Assembly (NCBI GenBank): GCA_918026815.1
Contig: CAKJVC010000182.1
Span: forward strand, 496,001-560,000
Length of the DNA stretch: 64,000 bases
DNA from: Chalara sp. BL73
Taxonomy: Eukaryota; Ascomycota; Leotiomycetes; Helotiales
Direction: 5' to 3'
Made by a program: the position numbers and the translations under genes. Shown here piece after piece: positions 33,531 through 46,111 of this stretch (the first letter of the stretch is position 1; every line of letters begins with the position of its first letter). Below the pieces are notes generated by a model, which was not told where the DNA came from, made no database searches, and saw nothing but the letters and a program-made list of their open reading frames with translations.

Positions 33531-36500
33531 GAAAGAATAATTATTGTGTTTTGATGTTGCAGCAGAAATGGGGTGCAGGTGGTACAAAGTTCTGAGCACA
33601 GGAAGATGGCTCTATCGGGGAAGTTTTTCTTGACGCTCCTTCCAACTCATTATATATTCCCAGACTGAGGGGACCAGTGGGTTACTGAGCCAGCCTGAAT
33701 GGATGAATCATTTCTCTAAACCTTGTCCTGTGTTTGTAACCCGTATACTTTTACTAGAGAAGGCAACCACAATGTCAACAGAGTGAATGCTCTGGTATAG
33801 TAAAGAACAGTCTCCACTATGATCTGGTCAATAATACGACCTAATGCAGCGGCGATATGTCAGATTCAGCAGGCACCGTCCCGGCTGTCCATGTTTCGAC
33901 GTATAACGATGAGGCTTTCAGCCTTGTGCTACGCAAAGAATGCAAACATGGTCTGATGCTATCATCAATTACTTTGCTTCAGAGGGCAAAGTCGAGACAT
34001 ACCTCGGATGCACGACTTTTCCTCCCGAAATGCAATGCAACTCCTCCACTCGAAGGCACATACAGGCGTTGGAAAGTATAGATCGGCGGGGGGTCTCATG
34101 AATCAGGTTAATAGAACGAAAAGATGGACGTGAAGCAGCTCGCTTGATCAAGGATTAGAGAAAGCAGAGAGGATTTGTGACCCCCATTAAAACCCCGCCA
34201 ACTTGCAGAAAGACCGCAACCGATATGTTTGGCGTTCTAAGTATAATGAACTGAAGAGGGGGAGGGCTTTTGGGCTCCCCTGGTATCCGCTCCCACCGAC
34301 CGGGTCAGACGCACCGCGCTACTGTATATGCACTATGCACAATAGAAAACAAAACCAGGAAACAGTAGAGTCTCAACAGTCCTTTGTAAATAGACCAACC
34401 AGCGTATAAAAAACAAATTAAAAAAAACAACGATGCAAGATGGAACACTTTTGTCCGCAACGCCGATGTGGACGTTGATTCGAGACGTGAAAATGTGGCC
34501 AATTATGATCAATGACAGTTGGGAGTTGGTTGACGGAGAGACTCCAGAGGTTGGGGGATACTTCACCTTTAATGGCTTCGACTGGTCAAGTTGACTATCG
34601 AATGTCATATGGGTACTTGAAGTTCTTAACTGAAACCTGCTGAAAAGCTAATGTTTGGAACTGCAGCCAATGTGCGGGGTCCATGTAGATCTCGCAGAAA
34701 TGATCATATTGCTAGTATTAGCCACGCTTTGACCGAACTCATCGTTCTGCTGAAATATCTTTCCAGAAAACTTTCTTGTTCAGATGCGAATCGGCAAATT
34801 TTCTTGAGGTGGTGCAGAGGAATGGTGGCACGGCATTCTCGCATATGCTTCTCAGACCTAGGCTCTACGCCAGAATGCAGACTACGGCTGACGTACGCAC
34901 TGCTCAGATCCCCGTACGATCCGCTTAAAGATAACTCCGGGACCTGTCACTGTGATTGTGCTGGTTGTTTCAATAGTTGTTTGCAACTTGATATGTAATC
35001 GTTGAAGTTGGTCGTTGAACAAAACAATAAAGTTGATAGCTGTCAAGTGTCACAATCCCCGCCTCTACACGATTTAGCCTAGATATTGCGCGATGGATAA
35101 CGGCATAAAACGTTTGAACGGGAGGCACAATACGCCATCATTAAGTTCCACCGAACTATTTGAAGGTAAAGGATCGGTGGTGGCTGGTCTGCAAGCCTAT
35201 TGGTTTTTCAGCCCAGTCGTCGGTGCTGTCACACCCTATCATCCAAGTTGAGGCTCGGCTCACCTACATTGATGACGCCACTGAGAAGGGGCTAGAGTCT
35301 TAAGCTAACTGTTGGTCCAGAGACCGCAATCTGATTGTTATTGCTTTCGTTGTGACAGTTGTGCTTCTTTATAACCGTGATTGGAGAGCCGCCAAGCGAT
35401 TATAGTCATTTCTGTCATGTTCATGAGGCTTATTCTATTATCTGCAAGTGCCTGTTCAGGTCTCGAAGCAGCTCAAATCTCAGTTGGTCCTCGGAGCATT
35501 CTCCGACTTTCTTATAGACTTGGTGATTGGGCCTCTAAACGCGGCTCAAGCGTTTACCAAGATCTGCAGCTTTGGTCGAGACGGACGCATAACCTTAGAC
35601 CCCCGTGTTTTGGGGTTGAGAACTCCCGGTGTGGATCATGTAGTCTAGTGTTCCTCTTGTGATATGATCTCATATTGATTTCAATTTGTATGAACCAGAC
35701 GTGGGGCCTTCGAGAAACCGGCCCGAGAGAGCATTCCAAGATAAAGGCGAGCTTCATTTCTTCGAGGCCTATTGTGCTGTCAATGATGCATTATTGATTG
35801 GAATGTGAGATAGTCGGGACTTTATGCAAGATCTCGAGATCTGCGAAGCGCTGTTCCTGGTTTCTAGCTTCTCTTTCAGCCTCCGCAAAAGCCTCCTTTT
35901 TCTTGCAGTCGTTTGAGATACAGGCTAGTACTGTTCTTTCGATCGGTCCTTTTGTACCCGCTCTGAGATCCAATAGACTATCATGATCCAGTTTTCGAAG
36001 CGTTCATGCACGTAAGAGACGAAAAGTCTGAGACCTTCGACGCCAATGGCTAACTCTAATTTGTCTTGCCACATCCCAAAGACACCTCTCATGTTTACTC
36101 TTAGCGACCCCACAATTCATATTGTTGATCCAGAGTCTTGCCATCTATTGCTATGCATATTGGTGGGTTATCCATACTGGGCTATTATGTTCTGTTAAGA
36201 GGAACCTACTTCCTGCTCAGGGGGAAGTCCAATGATCTTCTGCAAGGTCCACGACACACCAACCAATAGTTACACCCAACCTAACAAGTCCTTGCTCTCA
36301 AGGTACCAACAAGTCTGAAGCTGCCCTTTGTTACCACAGGTATGGCTTCGAGGAGGTACAATCTTAAGATAACTAACCTGAGGGCGATAGAGACCAACTC
36401 ATTACGATCGTTCTGCATTCCTTCTTTGGCGTTGCTTGTTTGGGACTCTTCCCGTTATCGATAGTTACACACTTGGTAAGACGAAGAAACCGTTTCTCCT

Positions 36501-36742
36501 GGATCAAGACCAGTTTCCAAGGTGGTGGTCGGAACCATTACTCAAGTGTTAAATGGTAGAAGGCGTCCTTTTACGATCCTTCAACTTTGACAGAGTTCGT
36601 CCGCTCATTCTTCGTGACCACAGTTCTTTCCATAGACAAAGTATACATATCTCAAATATCGATAGCATCCTAGGCCATTCCATTTCCTAGAAGCAACGAC
36701 TTTCCGCACCCACAAGATCAGGAATCTCAAGCCCATCTCAAA
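33531..36742. other. gene-poor region, relics only
   Basis: No complete gene is found over about 3.2 kb. Short protein-like fragments occur, for example a plus-strand TWSDAIINYFASEGKVETYL near 33940-34000 and a minus-strand pair of overlapping frames at 36113-35925 and 35973-35791 (see findings). The right end should hold the promoter and long 5' leader of the C2H2 factor at 36743. Confidence 0.45.
35791..36113 (-). pseudogene. possible decayed coding fragment of unknown family
   Basis: Two overlapping minus frames look like one coding piece split by a frameshift. The first reads GVFGMWQDKLELAIGVEGLR and VSYVHERFENW. The second reads LLDLRAGTKGPIERTVLACI and then KKKEAFAEAEREARNQEQRF, with helical, charged composition. 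The frames overlap near 35925-35973. No start or family is recognised. Confidence 0.25.
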
Positions 36743-37870
36743 ATGTTTGCCGACCGCCACGGAAGCTATGCCTCTAGCCAAAGCTCTACAGCAGAGTCGA
36801 TTAATTCTTCTTTCTCATCGGCCTCTTGGGACACGTCATTTGCAGGCTCCTCCAGAAGAGAGTCATTCGACTCCGAATTTGATGCTGTAAAGGTCGAAGA
36901 TGCATACAACAGTGCCGGCATGTACAACGCAATGCCAATGGCACCAGAGACCATGAACGGGTTTACAGAAAACGGAATGCTTCTCCCACTCGACACGAGC
37001 AAGATCATGGAAAATCAGACCATGTTAGGGTACTCGCAATTTCCAGGATATTCTGGGCCAATGTTTGATTCTTTTGGAAATCATCATGGCCTCACAATGA
37101 ACACAAATATGGAGTCTATTTCTCCAGCGCCTGGCCTGGGAATATCACCGAGTTTTGTCAATCCTACTCAAACCACGTTCCTCAACACTTATGAGTTGAA
37201 CTCGCCGCTGCGAAATGTAGACTTCGATAACAGTCCGGTATCAGAATGTGCCACGGATTTTTCCTTCAGTGACTCGCCTGAAGACAGAAAATATTGTACA
37301 CCATCCTATGCTAATCCTATTGGAGACTGTAGCAGTGCAGGATCTGGTTCGGCGACCCCTTCCAGGTCATCATCCCTTCGCCATTCGGTATCCGTACCTC
37401 TGCAGCCTGCAGGCATGCATACACTACAGGATTATACACGGCAGTTACATGCCATCCAGCTCCAGAATGGGGGTCGCCGACACCGGGTACACGTCAAGAG
37501 AGAACCAGAATCACTTCTTGGCAATCAGATCAAACTTCAGAGGAAAGCGAAGAAGGAGTGCCCTTGGGATGGATGCAACAAGAGATTCCAGAGGCAAGAA
37601 CATCTTAAGCGCCATGAAAGGACGCACTCGGGAACTGACTACTATCCATGCCCATTTTGCGAGAAGATCTTTGGCAGGTCGGACAATAAGAAGTCGCACG
37701 TCAAGCTTCACACGAAGCAAGAGAAGAAATCGTCTCGCACCAAATACCACCCCGATGCCCAGGCATACTACGACAGCATGAATCGGAAAACCACCAGCAA
37801 GTCTGGTTCTTCCACCAAGTCCGAGTCCGAGAGCCCATCATCGACAAAGACAGTGAGAACCCGAATGTGA
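36743..37870 (+). CDS. C2H2 zinc-finger transcription factor (conidiation-regulator-like)
   Basis: The 375-aa single-exon protein has two adjacent C2H2 fingers near the C-terminus: CPWDGCNKRFQRQEHLKRHERTH style (Cys273, Cys278, His291, His295), then CPFCEKIFGRSDNKKSH style (Cys303, Cys306, His319, His323). The N-terminal 260 residues are Ser/Met/Asn/Pro-rich and probably disordered or activating; the tail is Ser/Lys-rich. The layout (two C-terminal fingers with RQEHLKRH and RSDN) resembles BrlA-like and LTF2-like developmental regulators of filamentous ascomycetes. I use this only as a class hint and assign no symbol. Large gene-poor blocks on both sides fit a regulator with extensive control DNA. 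Confidence 0.85.
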   Translation: MFADRHGSYASSQSSTAESINSSFSSASWDTSFAGSSRRESFDSEFDAVKVEDAYNSAGMYNAMPMAPETMNGFTENGMLLPLDTSKIMENQTMLGYSQFPGYSGPMFDSFGNHHGLTMNTNMESISPAPGLGISPSFVNPTQTTFLNTYELNSPLRNVDFDNSPVSECATDFSFSDSPEDRKYCTPSYANPIGDCSSAGSGSATPSRSSSLRHSVSVPLQPAGMHTLQDYTRQLHAIQLQNGGRRHRVHVKREPESLLGNQIKLQRKAKKECPWDGCNKRFQRQEHLKRHERTHSGTDYYPCPFCEKIFGRSDNKKSHVKLHTKQEKKSSRTKYHPDAQAYYDSMNRKTTSKSGSSTKSESESPSSTKTVRTRM

Positions 37871-40318
37871 GAAATTTTAGCCAGAGTGAAGTACAAATAG
37901 AGTCTTCATGGGGTGTCTTCTCATCGATGCAGCTGGACGTATTTGCTTCTTCACCTCTTTCTAATGCCTATTTTTCTCGAGGTGGGTAAGGGCATCATGA
38001 TGGGCTGTTGTGATAGACGGATGTATCAACGGCGATTCTAGTACATTTCCAGTGGTTTGCGCTAAAGCCCAGCCGGACTTACCAATTTGGAGATGCCATT
38101 GTTCAACTCCTGTATCAACATGTACGATGGAAGAAGGTTTACAGATGTGGTGTTAAATGTATCTTTGCCTGGCGATATCCAATTTTGGGTATTGAGTTTG
38201 CATGTCAGATCGTGGCGCACTGGTTGTTGTTCTGCGAGTCAGCATTCATGAAAGACATGTTTAAGAACGGCTATAGTAGCATTTTAGTGAGTTCTAGAGA
38301 ATGGCGATATATAAAAATTTGGGTGGATCTTGGGGTTAAAGGGTACAACGTTTGTAGGGTATGTCTGATTGGTGGTGCGCATCTGTAATTCCAGCATACC
38401 ATATTTTGCTGAAGAGCTAGGTAGTTATTGCTCCATAGGAGTCGAATCAGAGGCATAATTCTCTGATCAAATCAAACAGACACTTGCCTCCTGTGCCATA
38501 AGCAACTGTGATCCACTGCATGTTGGGGCCAAATGCCTCAGCATGATTTGTGAAATTATTCAGATATTTCCTTCTTTTAGACATAACTTGTCAAGAAGTA
38601 CAAAGTCTTCAGGTTCGAAGCCCAGCTAACTGACTTACGAGGCTGGCAACCGTATAAGTCCGCTTTATATATTTGAAATCTGCGATCCCATTACCTCCTG
38701 ATGCCCTGCAAACTTGGTGGTCCAGGGCTTCAACCTCCTAAGCACTGTACCTGCGGCGATTATGCAGCTGTGTGCTATCCAAGAAGGGCATGTCAATCTG
38801 TATGAGCTTGCACAAAAAATGCAGGTCTTACAAAACTTTCATCTGCATGCAGGACGCAGGAGGTAATCTGCCTAGAACCCAGCCCTTGCGTGCAGTCCAC
38901 TAAAGGTGGCTGCACAACCAGAGACAACGCACTACCGAAAATTCATAAATGAGATCTCGCTGCTCTCCGCTTCCGTTGGCAGGATTTACCAAACGCCAAT
39001 TTCGGTTTGGAACACGGTGTTCTGGTCTGAGGCGGTTGCTGAGGCAATGGGAGGAAAGAAGGCTGGTTGCCTATTTCGATACGAAATCTCATCTGCCGTC
39101 AGGTCCTGTAAGTGCATTGCTTATCAGGGATGCCCCTATCTTAATTGTGCAAGATAGTATTAACGAGTAGAGTATCTGAACCTGTTTGCCCAGAACAGAA
39201 ACCAAAGAGCAGACATGTGCTGTATAACAGCCGTCCCCTCACAAATTTAAGTGTCATTAACCTTTAAGCCGCCCACTTCTACAATGATGTTTTCTGCGAC
39301 TTGATATTATTCACGCCATCGGCCCGTAGGCTATAATTTCGAGCATTTCAAGTCATCATTCGGCCCTCGTTGCATCCACAATCGTACACATATGCCAGAA
39401 CTAATTAGAACAGATACATTAATCCCTTGTTAGAGCAGAGAGGGCATAAGTGGTTAAATTTAGGTGGATTAGGCAGTTTCAGCCATGGGAATAATGTTGA
39501 TGCTTCGCTTAGACAATCAAGGATCATTTTATACTCGCCAAATCCCAGAAACATATCCGCGAAGCAGCTATCACGGCCGCTCAGGCAATGGATACCGACG
39601 AATGCACAGCCATAATGAAGATGATGAGGATGGAACATATTTGAATCCTGGTCAAGAGACTCGAACGTACCATCGGAGTCAAGGCCAACCTATGGTGATG
39701 ACGATCCGCCCAAGCTTGCCATAGAGAGAGCTAAGTATTCTATCCTAAGTAGGGCGGATGGCGATCTTCTGCTAATCATATGAGACTCGATTCTCGAAAC
39801 TTGAGACTTCCTCCGACCGTCAATTTCGCCGTTAGAGCGATGCGTTGCAAAGATACGGTAGTTGCAGGTTTATATCGAGATTCATAACAAACAGGCGCAA
39901 TAGAATATTGTGTCAGAAAGGTCCGCGGTTATCGACGCATATTCCTGCGGCTCTTCATGAGCCTCAAAGTAATTCTACAGGTCGGTACCATACTTGTCGG
40001 AGCCGATCTCAACACAAGTTTGTGATATTTCAAAGGTACGTATTCCTCCATTGCGTCGTCTCAATTTTGAGAACTTCACGCATGGAAGCTGGATTCTGCA
40101 ACAGCATCAGGGCTTGATCTTTACACAGCCAATCTGTACCGAAAAGAAATTCTTGCGTCGAGATCTCCTCCACGGCTCCTCTGCGGTTCCGAAGACTGTC
40201 TGTCCTCGTGCTGCTCACAAAAACTTTTGCACGTTCTTCCGCCGACATATATTCTTAGGGTTTGTTAACTATCAATGCCTGGTTCTATCTTCTACACTCA
40301 GACAGATTTTTTCTGGCT
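37871..40318. other. gene-poor region; nothing convincing seen
   Basis: About 2.4 kb follow the C2H2 gene. Frames are short or shadow-like. A plus frame at 39994-40626 (210 codons) lacks any family pattern and overlaps a better spliced minus model. Confidence 0.4.
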
Positions 40319-40753
40319 TTAGATGGAACCCTGTGCTTGCGGCTTTAATTGCGTCCGCAATTCTGGACCGAGAAACAAAAACACTCAGCCGACAGATGAT
40401 TTCACGAGATGCAATTTACCAGAGCAGGAGAATGGTGCATAGCCAGCGAGCTTATCTGCGATTCAGTGGGTGTGATATTTCCATGGAATTTGAAGTCCTC
40501 TTTGTAATGGAAACGATTCGGCCACCGTGGAGGAGATGCACTTACTTGGAGGTACATGGTCTCTACAGAATGTTGCAGACATGGTTTTCCCATCTGGCAA
40601 TGATTTGCGTTCGAAATAAAATGTGACGAAAAAGATTGCGAGCGAGTCGGCCCAGACCACATACAATAGAGGCTCTAGGAAAAGACGCCTGTGCAGATTT
40701 TGAAGAAAGTATTTCTTGTTGAAGATATTTGCAACATCGAGAAGAGAAAACAT
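40319..40753 (-). CDS. possible small spliced membrane protein
   Basis: A three-exon model on the minus strand (40753-40546, 40455-40420, 40362-40319) joins in phase to 95 aa. It begins MFSLLDVANIFNKKYFLQN and has one hydrophobic segment, LFLEPLLYVVWADSLAIFFV. Both introns have GT-AG ends (GTAAGT...CGCAG and GTAAAT...TCCAG). I recognise no family. Phase agreement of three short exons can arise by chance, so this is tentative. It may be a relic. Confidence 0.25.
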
Positions 40754-42398
40754 CGGCTGGAGGTCAAATTAGTGGGAACGCAGGACGGGGGTTGAGGTGG
40801 TTGGATGCGGTAGAGCTTGATGTTGTTGTGTCTGGATTAATGCAAGAGCGGAAGTCTTCTTTCAGAGCCAACCATACTTTGGAACCTGGAAAGAGCTCGT
40901 ATCACAACTTGGAGCGAGGAGCATCATAGATGAACAAAGGATCTTCCCAGTTTTTCACTCTCCAAAACCGATTTTTTCTTTACTGATAGCGGTATTAAAG
41001 TTGGCCGCATTATGACCGCCATATATGTTCATTGGTATGCCCCGTGGTAGCATCCTGAATGGAATCGTTGGCGCCGTTGGTTGATGCTCTTTTGAGTATC
41101 TGTTGTCCTGTGGTCAGTCAACAAACTGCTTTATCCATCGACTATGGACCAACTTACGGCTCTACCATTATCAGATGTCGTTTTGATACAATGCAAAGGC
41201 CCAGACCTTAGTCTTTCACCAATCTGTGGTTGGTTGCCTGGTTCTAGTAAGCAAGACTGTGTGACATGACGACAGCTAAGCCACAGTTATTAATAAGGTT
41301 ATTTTAAGGTTACAGCCACAACCCCACCCATGCTTTCATATCTACGTTGATGGCATCCTCGATGTTGGTATTCTTGCTCACAATCGCATGCGTGGGCCTG
41401 TCCTCTGAGTCTTTCCCCAAAATCTGTGGTGTTCAACATGACTAATACTACGCATTATTTGTTGGGTAACTGATTGTCAAGAAAATTCCAATCTTTCCGG
41501 CAAACCTGGCCTCGTGGAAGTTATGCCCGTAGCTGGCACTAGCAGGTCAACCTACTGAGTAGCTTAATCAGGAGAGCGTATATCATGAAGGGATATATCA
41601 GGACACATCTGTAAAGTAAGTAGCACAATATTCTAGTCGCCGGTTCCTTAAGGTTATGGTAGATTGTGGGAGACGGGTTAGATGGAGAAGCAATAAGAGA
41701 AGTCATATCTTGCGATTTCGTTCGTGTTTATTCTGCAATCCTCGTACCTCAGTACTAAAATTTTGTAGGTGTTCTCTCAAATGGGAGACTTTGAGGCGGT
41801 TGCGGTCTCTAACACCGATTCAAATCTTTTGCTGCCTTTGACTCATAGACAACGTGTTCTAGATTGTCCCGCTTGTTCTTGAGCTGCTTGAAAATCTTCA
41901 GACCTCGATTCAGGTAAGCAGAAAGAAGGCTTGAGGTTACCCAACTATAGGCTGTATTGTTCTTTTCAATCCGAGATCTCTCCCAGTTAAGGATATAGCT
42001 CTGATGCTCCATTAATGCTCAGCTCGATGCTCCGAAGGTCGTGACGAAGAGAAGGAACGATCAGGCAGTGGGTGGCTTTTGCGTATGCCAATAACGGTTG
42101 CCTTGCATTGCAGGGTACGACATGTTCGGTGAGTGTGAATCCTTTGGCGACCACTGTTGTTGGGATATTCCCCAGTGAAGGGAAAGCCAGCTGCGTGCTT
42201 TCGAGCTAGCTTTAGGCTTGTTATGAGTCGAATGTTATAGACCGATAACGAAAACTCTCAGCTCTTTTCTTTTCAAATACACAAGCTGCTTCAATACCAC
42301 TTCTTGCTCTCTCTGTTCGGCACTAAAGACTCGACTACTATACGACATTCATAAATTCAAGCCATTCACCTCATACATCTACTTCGTCAGATCGCATT
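40754..42398. other. gene-poor region; nothing convincing
   Basis: Short frames only. A minus frame at 42012-41809 reads AYLNRGLKIFKQLKNKRDNL and looks protein-like, but no complete gene can be assembled. The right end holds the promoter of the F-box gene. Confidence 0.4.
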
Positions 42399-44766
42399 AT
42401 GGACACCGATGGGCCACACCGCCTCCCTAGGTATGACGATGTGATTGCAGCTGTTCGGCCGCTTTTAACGAGCCGTCCACGAAACCAAGAGAATTTGGAC
42501 CTTCTGCGAGGCGAAGGACTCAAGCATATATGGCCTTATTTAGACACAAAGGCCCTCCTTATCTGCACACTTGTCTGTCGGTCGTGGAGCTTAAATAGTA
42601 GAGCTTTGCTTTGGAGGAACCCTTTGGTAACAATTGCTCCATTGCGAGGCGGGTTTTGCATCCACAGTGTTCCGAAGTCGGTGAGCGATCTCATCCGTGT
42701 TCTCGACTGGCCGGCGATACAGCAGGGTGAGCAAGCCGAGTAAGTGCATAATTTGTATCTTGTCACTTCAATAAATAGACTAATCTCAAAATCTCTAACG
42801 CGGACATGGATAGTCCCATCTATTTATATGAGGTCGCAGGCTGGTACTCCAAATTTCCGAACCTCCAATTTGAGCTGCTTGATAGCCTCGAAGGATTTGA
42901 GCATCCCTTTGGGAGCATGGAGTCACTCGAAACAATTTCATCCCATACCATTAAGCGCCAAACTCACATTACATCCGAAGAGACGGCCGTGTTATCAGAT
43001 ATTGCAGATTCTTCCAATAATGTCTCTACAGCTGGAGCCACACATAGGACACTCTCTACAGATCTCCTGCTCTTAAGTCTTAGACACTGTGTCTCGTGAG
43101 TTTTTTTTTTAATCAAACTTGACAGAGGTGTACTAACCAAAGGCTACTTAGGTCAGATACTATGAAGTTACTAAAACTCTTCCAATGGCCTCATCTCGCG
43201 TACCTAGACGTATCATATACCAACGACCCCGAAATGGCAACTAGGAATCTTGCACGACTATCTTTACCAAATCTGAAAGTCTTAAAAATGAGGAAGCTCT
43301 GTTTAAGATCTCAGGTACTAGCAGGAATACTCTTGCAACATCCGGGTCTATATTCATTAGATGTGCGAGAGAATCTTCTAAATGACGACTGTCTTCCTGC
43401 TTTTGGTCCATTATTGCAGACAAGAACTTGGCGGAATCAGCCGTTAGACGGCCGGCATGAAGCTCAAATTTTTGAGTCTCCTCCCGCATTTGATAGATAT
43501 GATCCTGCTGGTTCTACAGAATTCGAAGCTAGTCAGATACGAGATATCGTGCCAAAGTTTGTTAGACCAGATGGGAAGGAGGCTTTTCAAAGGTACTGTC
43601 TAGAACATGGACAGATTCTCACTGAGAATGGCCGTATCTGTATTAATCAAGAAGATCCCTTGATGAGTGACACGAAATTGACTCAACTATACCTGTCTGG
43701 TAACCTCTTCTCCGTCGCCGGCATCACAAAGATAATGAAGGACTCTGGCAATCTCCAAGTCATTGATGTCGGGGCAACCATCCATGGGAAACATATCATG
43801 CCCCGCAGCCATACTCCCAGAGATGTCCTGATGCTGCCGTCCATCAATGAGCTACTCGCACCTAAGTTCAGCACTTTTCTAACCGAGTTGAGAGTTCACC
43901 ATTATGTAGTGACCTCAATCCCAACCTTTGTTTTCTCGAATCGATCCGGTTTTGACCTTGATGCGTTGGAGGAGGCAGAGAATTTAGGTCGCAATCTCAA
44001 AGCTGTTCACCAACATCGCTCGGATTTTTTATTGACAAATCATCAGATTAAACGGTTGATTCTAACTCACATACCCACAAAATCTTATGGCCTAATGATC
44101 GAGGAACTGAAAAGTTTTCTTCGGGCATGTCGTGCTCAGGAGAGACTTATTCTTGCTGCAGCAGCAGAACAGATAAGTAATCGCCGAGCACCGAAGCTGC
44201 TCAGCGGACTCAAATTCTTAAGGCTGGAATTTCTGTATCCAGCAAAGCCTCCACCAGACCATACATCGATCTCAGGCGACGCAGATGCTGATGTATTTCA
44301 AGCGCAGCTAGCCAATGACACCTTCTCGTTCTTCACAGATGCTTCCGGACCTTCAGACAGTACGTCCCATTTACCAGCAGCTGTTGGTTATCCAGTAGAT
44401 CAGGACGATATCGCCTACCCAAGAGAGCAAAACCACGCCTCCAATGCCATCCATGAGCGGTCTCATGAAAGGGATCTTGGTCGCTTGATGTCTACCCTTA
44501 GTCTTCGTAGCACATCGCCCACCCGAGGTAGCTCGTCACTTTGCACGTCCCCAATTGAGCCTCCAAATATTCCACCATATTCCACACTTGACGCTGCTTT
44601 ACGGCTTGACTCGAAGCCTACATCGGTCGAGGGGGACAATGCCAAGGAGACAATGGGGAAAGGGGAACTATTCGATGTTGTGACAGAGTTGAAGCAATTC
44701 CGAGCGGAGTGTGCCGATGATAAGTGGACCGGGATTATTAACTTGACATATTCTGGAGGCATTTGA
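42399..44766 (+). CDS. F-box / leucine-rich-repeat-like protein
   Basis: Three exons (42399-42739, 42814-43095, 43152-44766) join in phase to about 745 aa. The second intron has a textbook TACTAAC branch site. An F-box-like segment lies at about residues 38-72 (GLKHIWPYLDTKALLICTLV then CRSWS...LLWRNP). The middle has irregular leucine-rich repeats (PHLAYLDVSYTND, LPNLKVLKMRKL, HPGLYSLDVREN, TQLYLSGNLFS). The C-terminal part is Ser/Pro-rich. F-box proteins usually link SCF ubiquitin ligase to substrates; the substrate is unknown. No Skp1-contact residues can be verified by eye. Confidence 0.8.
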
Positions 44767-46111
44767 TTTGATTATTTTGTATGTCTGATACCAATTGCGT
44801 TGAGAAGATAAAGGCCAGTCATGAAGTCACTTGGTCGCATGATGAAGCAGCTGGAAGTTTTGCTATTTCCTGGGGGAAGTCTCTAGATGCTCGAGTGCTC
44901 ATGTTCGCTCCTCTTTTATGAGGCTGTCCCGTATGGCCTACTGTATTATTTTAGCGTAACCTCTATCAAAAGAAATGGAAATAACCCTCAACGTGTCGTA
45001 GGTTTGGGCAGAAGTGTACTACACTGATTGCTAGTGGTCCCTGACGTATTAGAAAGTTGTTGGTTACATTCACAAACGATCTATGCTTATAACCCCATTC
45101 CCGAGGTTCATCGTTGTGAAAACGGGCCGCCGATAATTCGGAGAATTACTAATCTGCAGCCCCCTTCCCCCCCCCCCCCCCCCCCCCTTTCGACGTTTGC
45201 ATGAACATACGTTGCTATAAGGGTTTGCTTGCCTTCATTTGAAACCTTATCCGAAATGAGGCCATTGACAGTTTGCGCCACACTCATTAATAGCACGACA
45301 CCGTCTGGGTGTTATCGGGCGAGAGCCCCATCGTTCGACAATTGTTCCCCCACAATAAGCATCAGAATTACGTGTATTGGTGTGCTCTCCGGCGAGTGAT
45401 ACACGACCTCCTCCCCCCTTGATGAAGGTTATACGGTGGAAACTATGGGTAAGGCCAAGCATTTTCTTACCATGGTTTAGTCATTCATATGTTATACAGT
45501 AGAGTGGAGGACAGCGGTTGCTCACCAAGTGTAGAACACTTTTCATAGCTTGTGCGAGAGAGGCAAAGAGGTCCACTAAAGAGTTTCGCAAGGGAACATC
45601 AAGGGTTTCTAACCACTTAGATGGCTGTTTTCAGCCGTTTGACTTCTCAGCCGTATAACTCTATTTGGGGTCGAGGGAAGTACAGTAAGCGCCCCTGATA
45701 TCCCGTATTTGATTATGCTAAGCGAGGCTTAGGGGGGTCCATCCGAACGCCTCATATGCACAATCCTACCCATCAGATAGGCGTTCATGAAGCCACAAAC
45801 TTTCACTTTTATTACAAGATGGGGAGATGCCCCGTATTGTGCCCGACCTGCTTTCTTTGCATTTTTTTGACAATAAAATGCACTCCCCACACTCGTTTTG
45901 ACAACCTCACACATCAACGGTTGTGGTAGTAGCCTCGAACTCAAAAAAATAAGGCGAACTAGTAGGTGATGAAGACTGGCGGAAACAGCTAGATGATCGC
46001 AAGGCTGTATCATGTTTTTGGAGGCCAAAGCCGTAATATTCTGTTCTTGCCCGCCACGAGTTTTTCTTCTTGAGATAGTCCGAAGGTAGCAGTATCCTAG
46101 AATCTGTTAAC
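44767..46111. other. intergenic with a 21-nt poly-C tract; no gene seen
   Basis: No convincing frame lies between the F-box gene and the DUF5672 gene. A C21 run lies at 45167-45187. Confidence 0.5.
45167..45187. repeat. poly-C tract (21 nt)
   Basis: An uninterrupted run of C follows CCCCTT. On the other strand this is a G21 run, able to form G-quadruplex-like structure and prone to length errors. Confidence 0.9.

Noticed and set aside
36743..37870. Direct naming of the C2H2 gene as brlA
   Set aside because: Finger spacing and C-terminal layout are similar, but the sequence outside the fingers cannot be matched by eye.
38590..38660. GGTTCGAAGCCC, like a tRNA T-arm
   Set aside because: No acceptor, D or anticodon stems can be folded around it.
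39994..40626. 210-codon plus frame in the gene-poor block
   Set aside because: No motif; Trp/Cys/Arg-rich antisense-like composition; overlaps a minus-strand spliced model.
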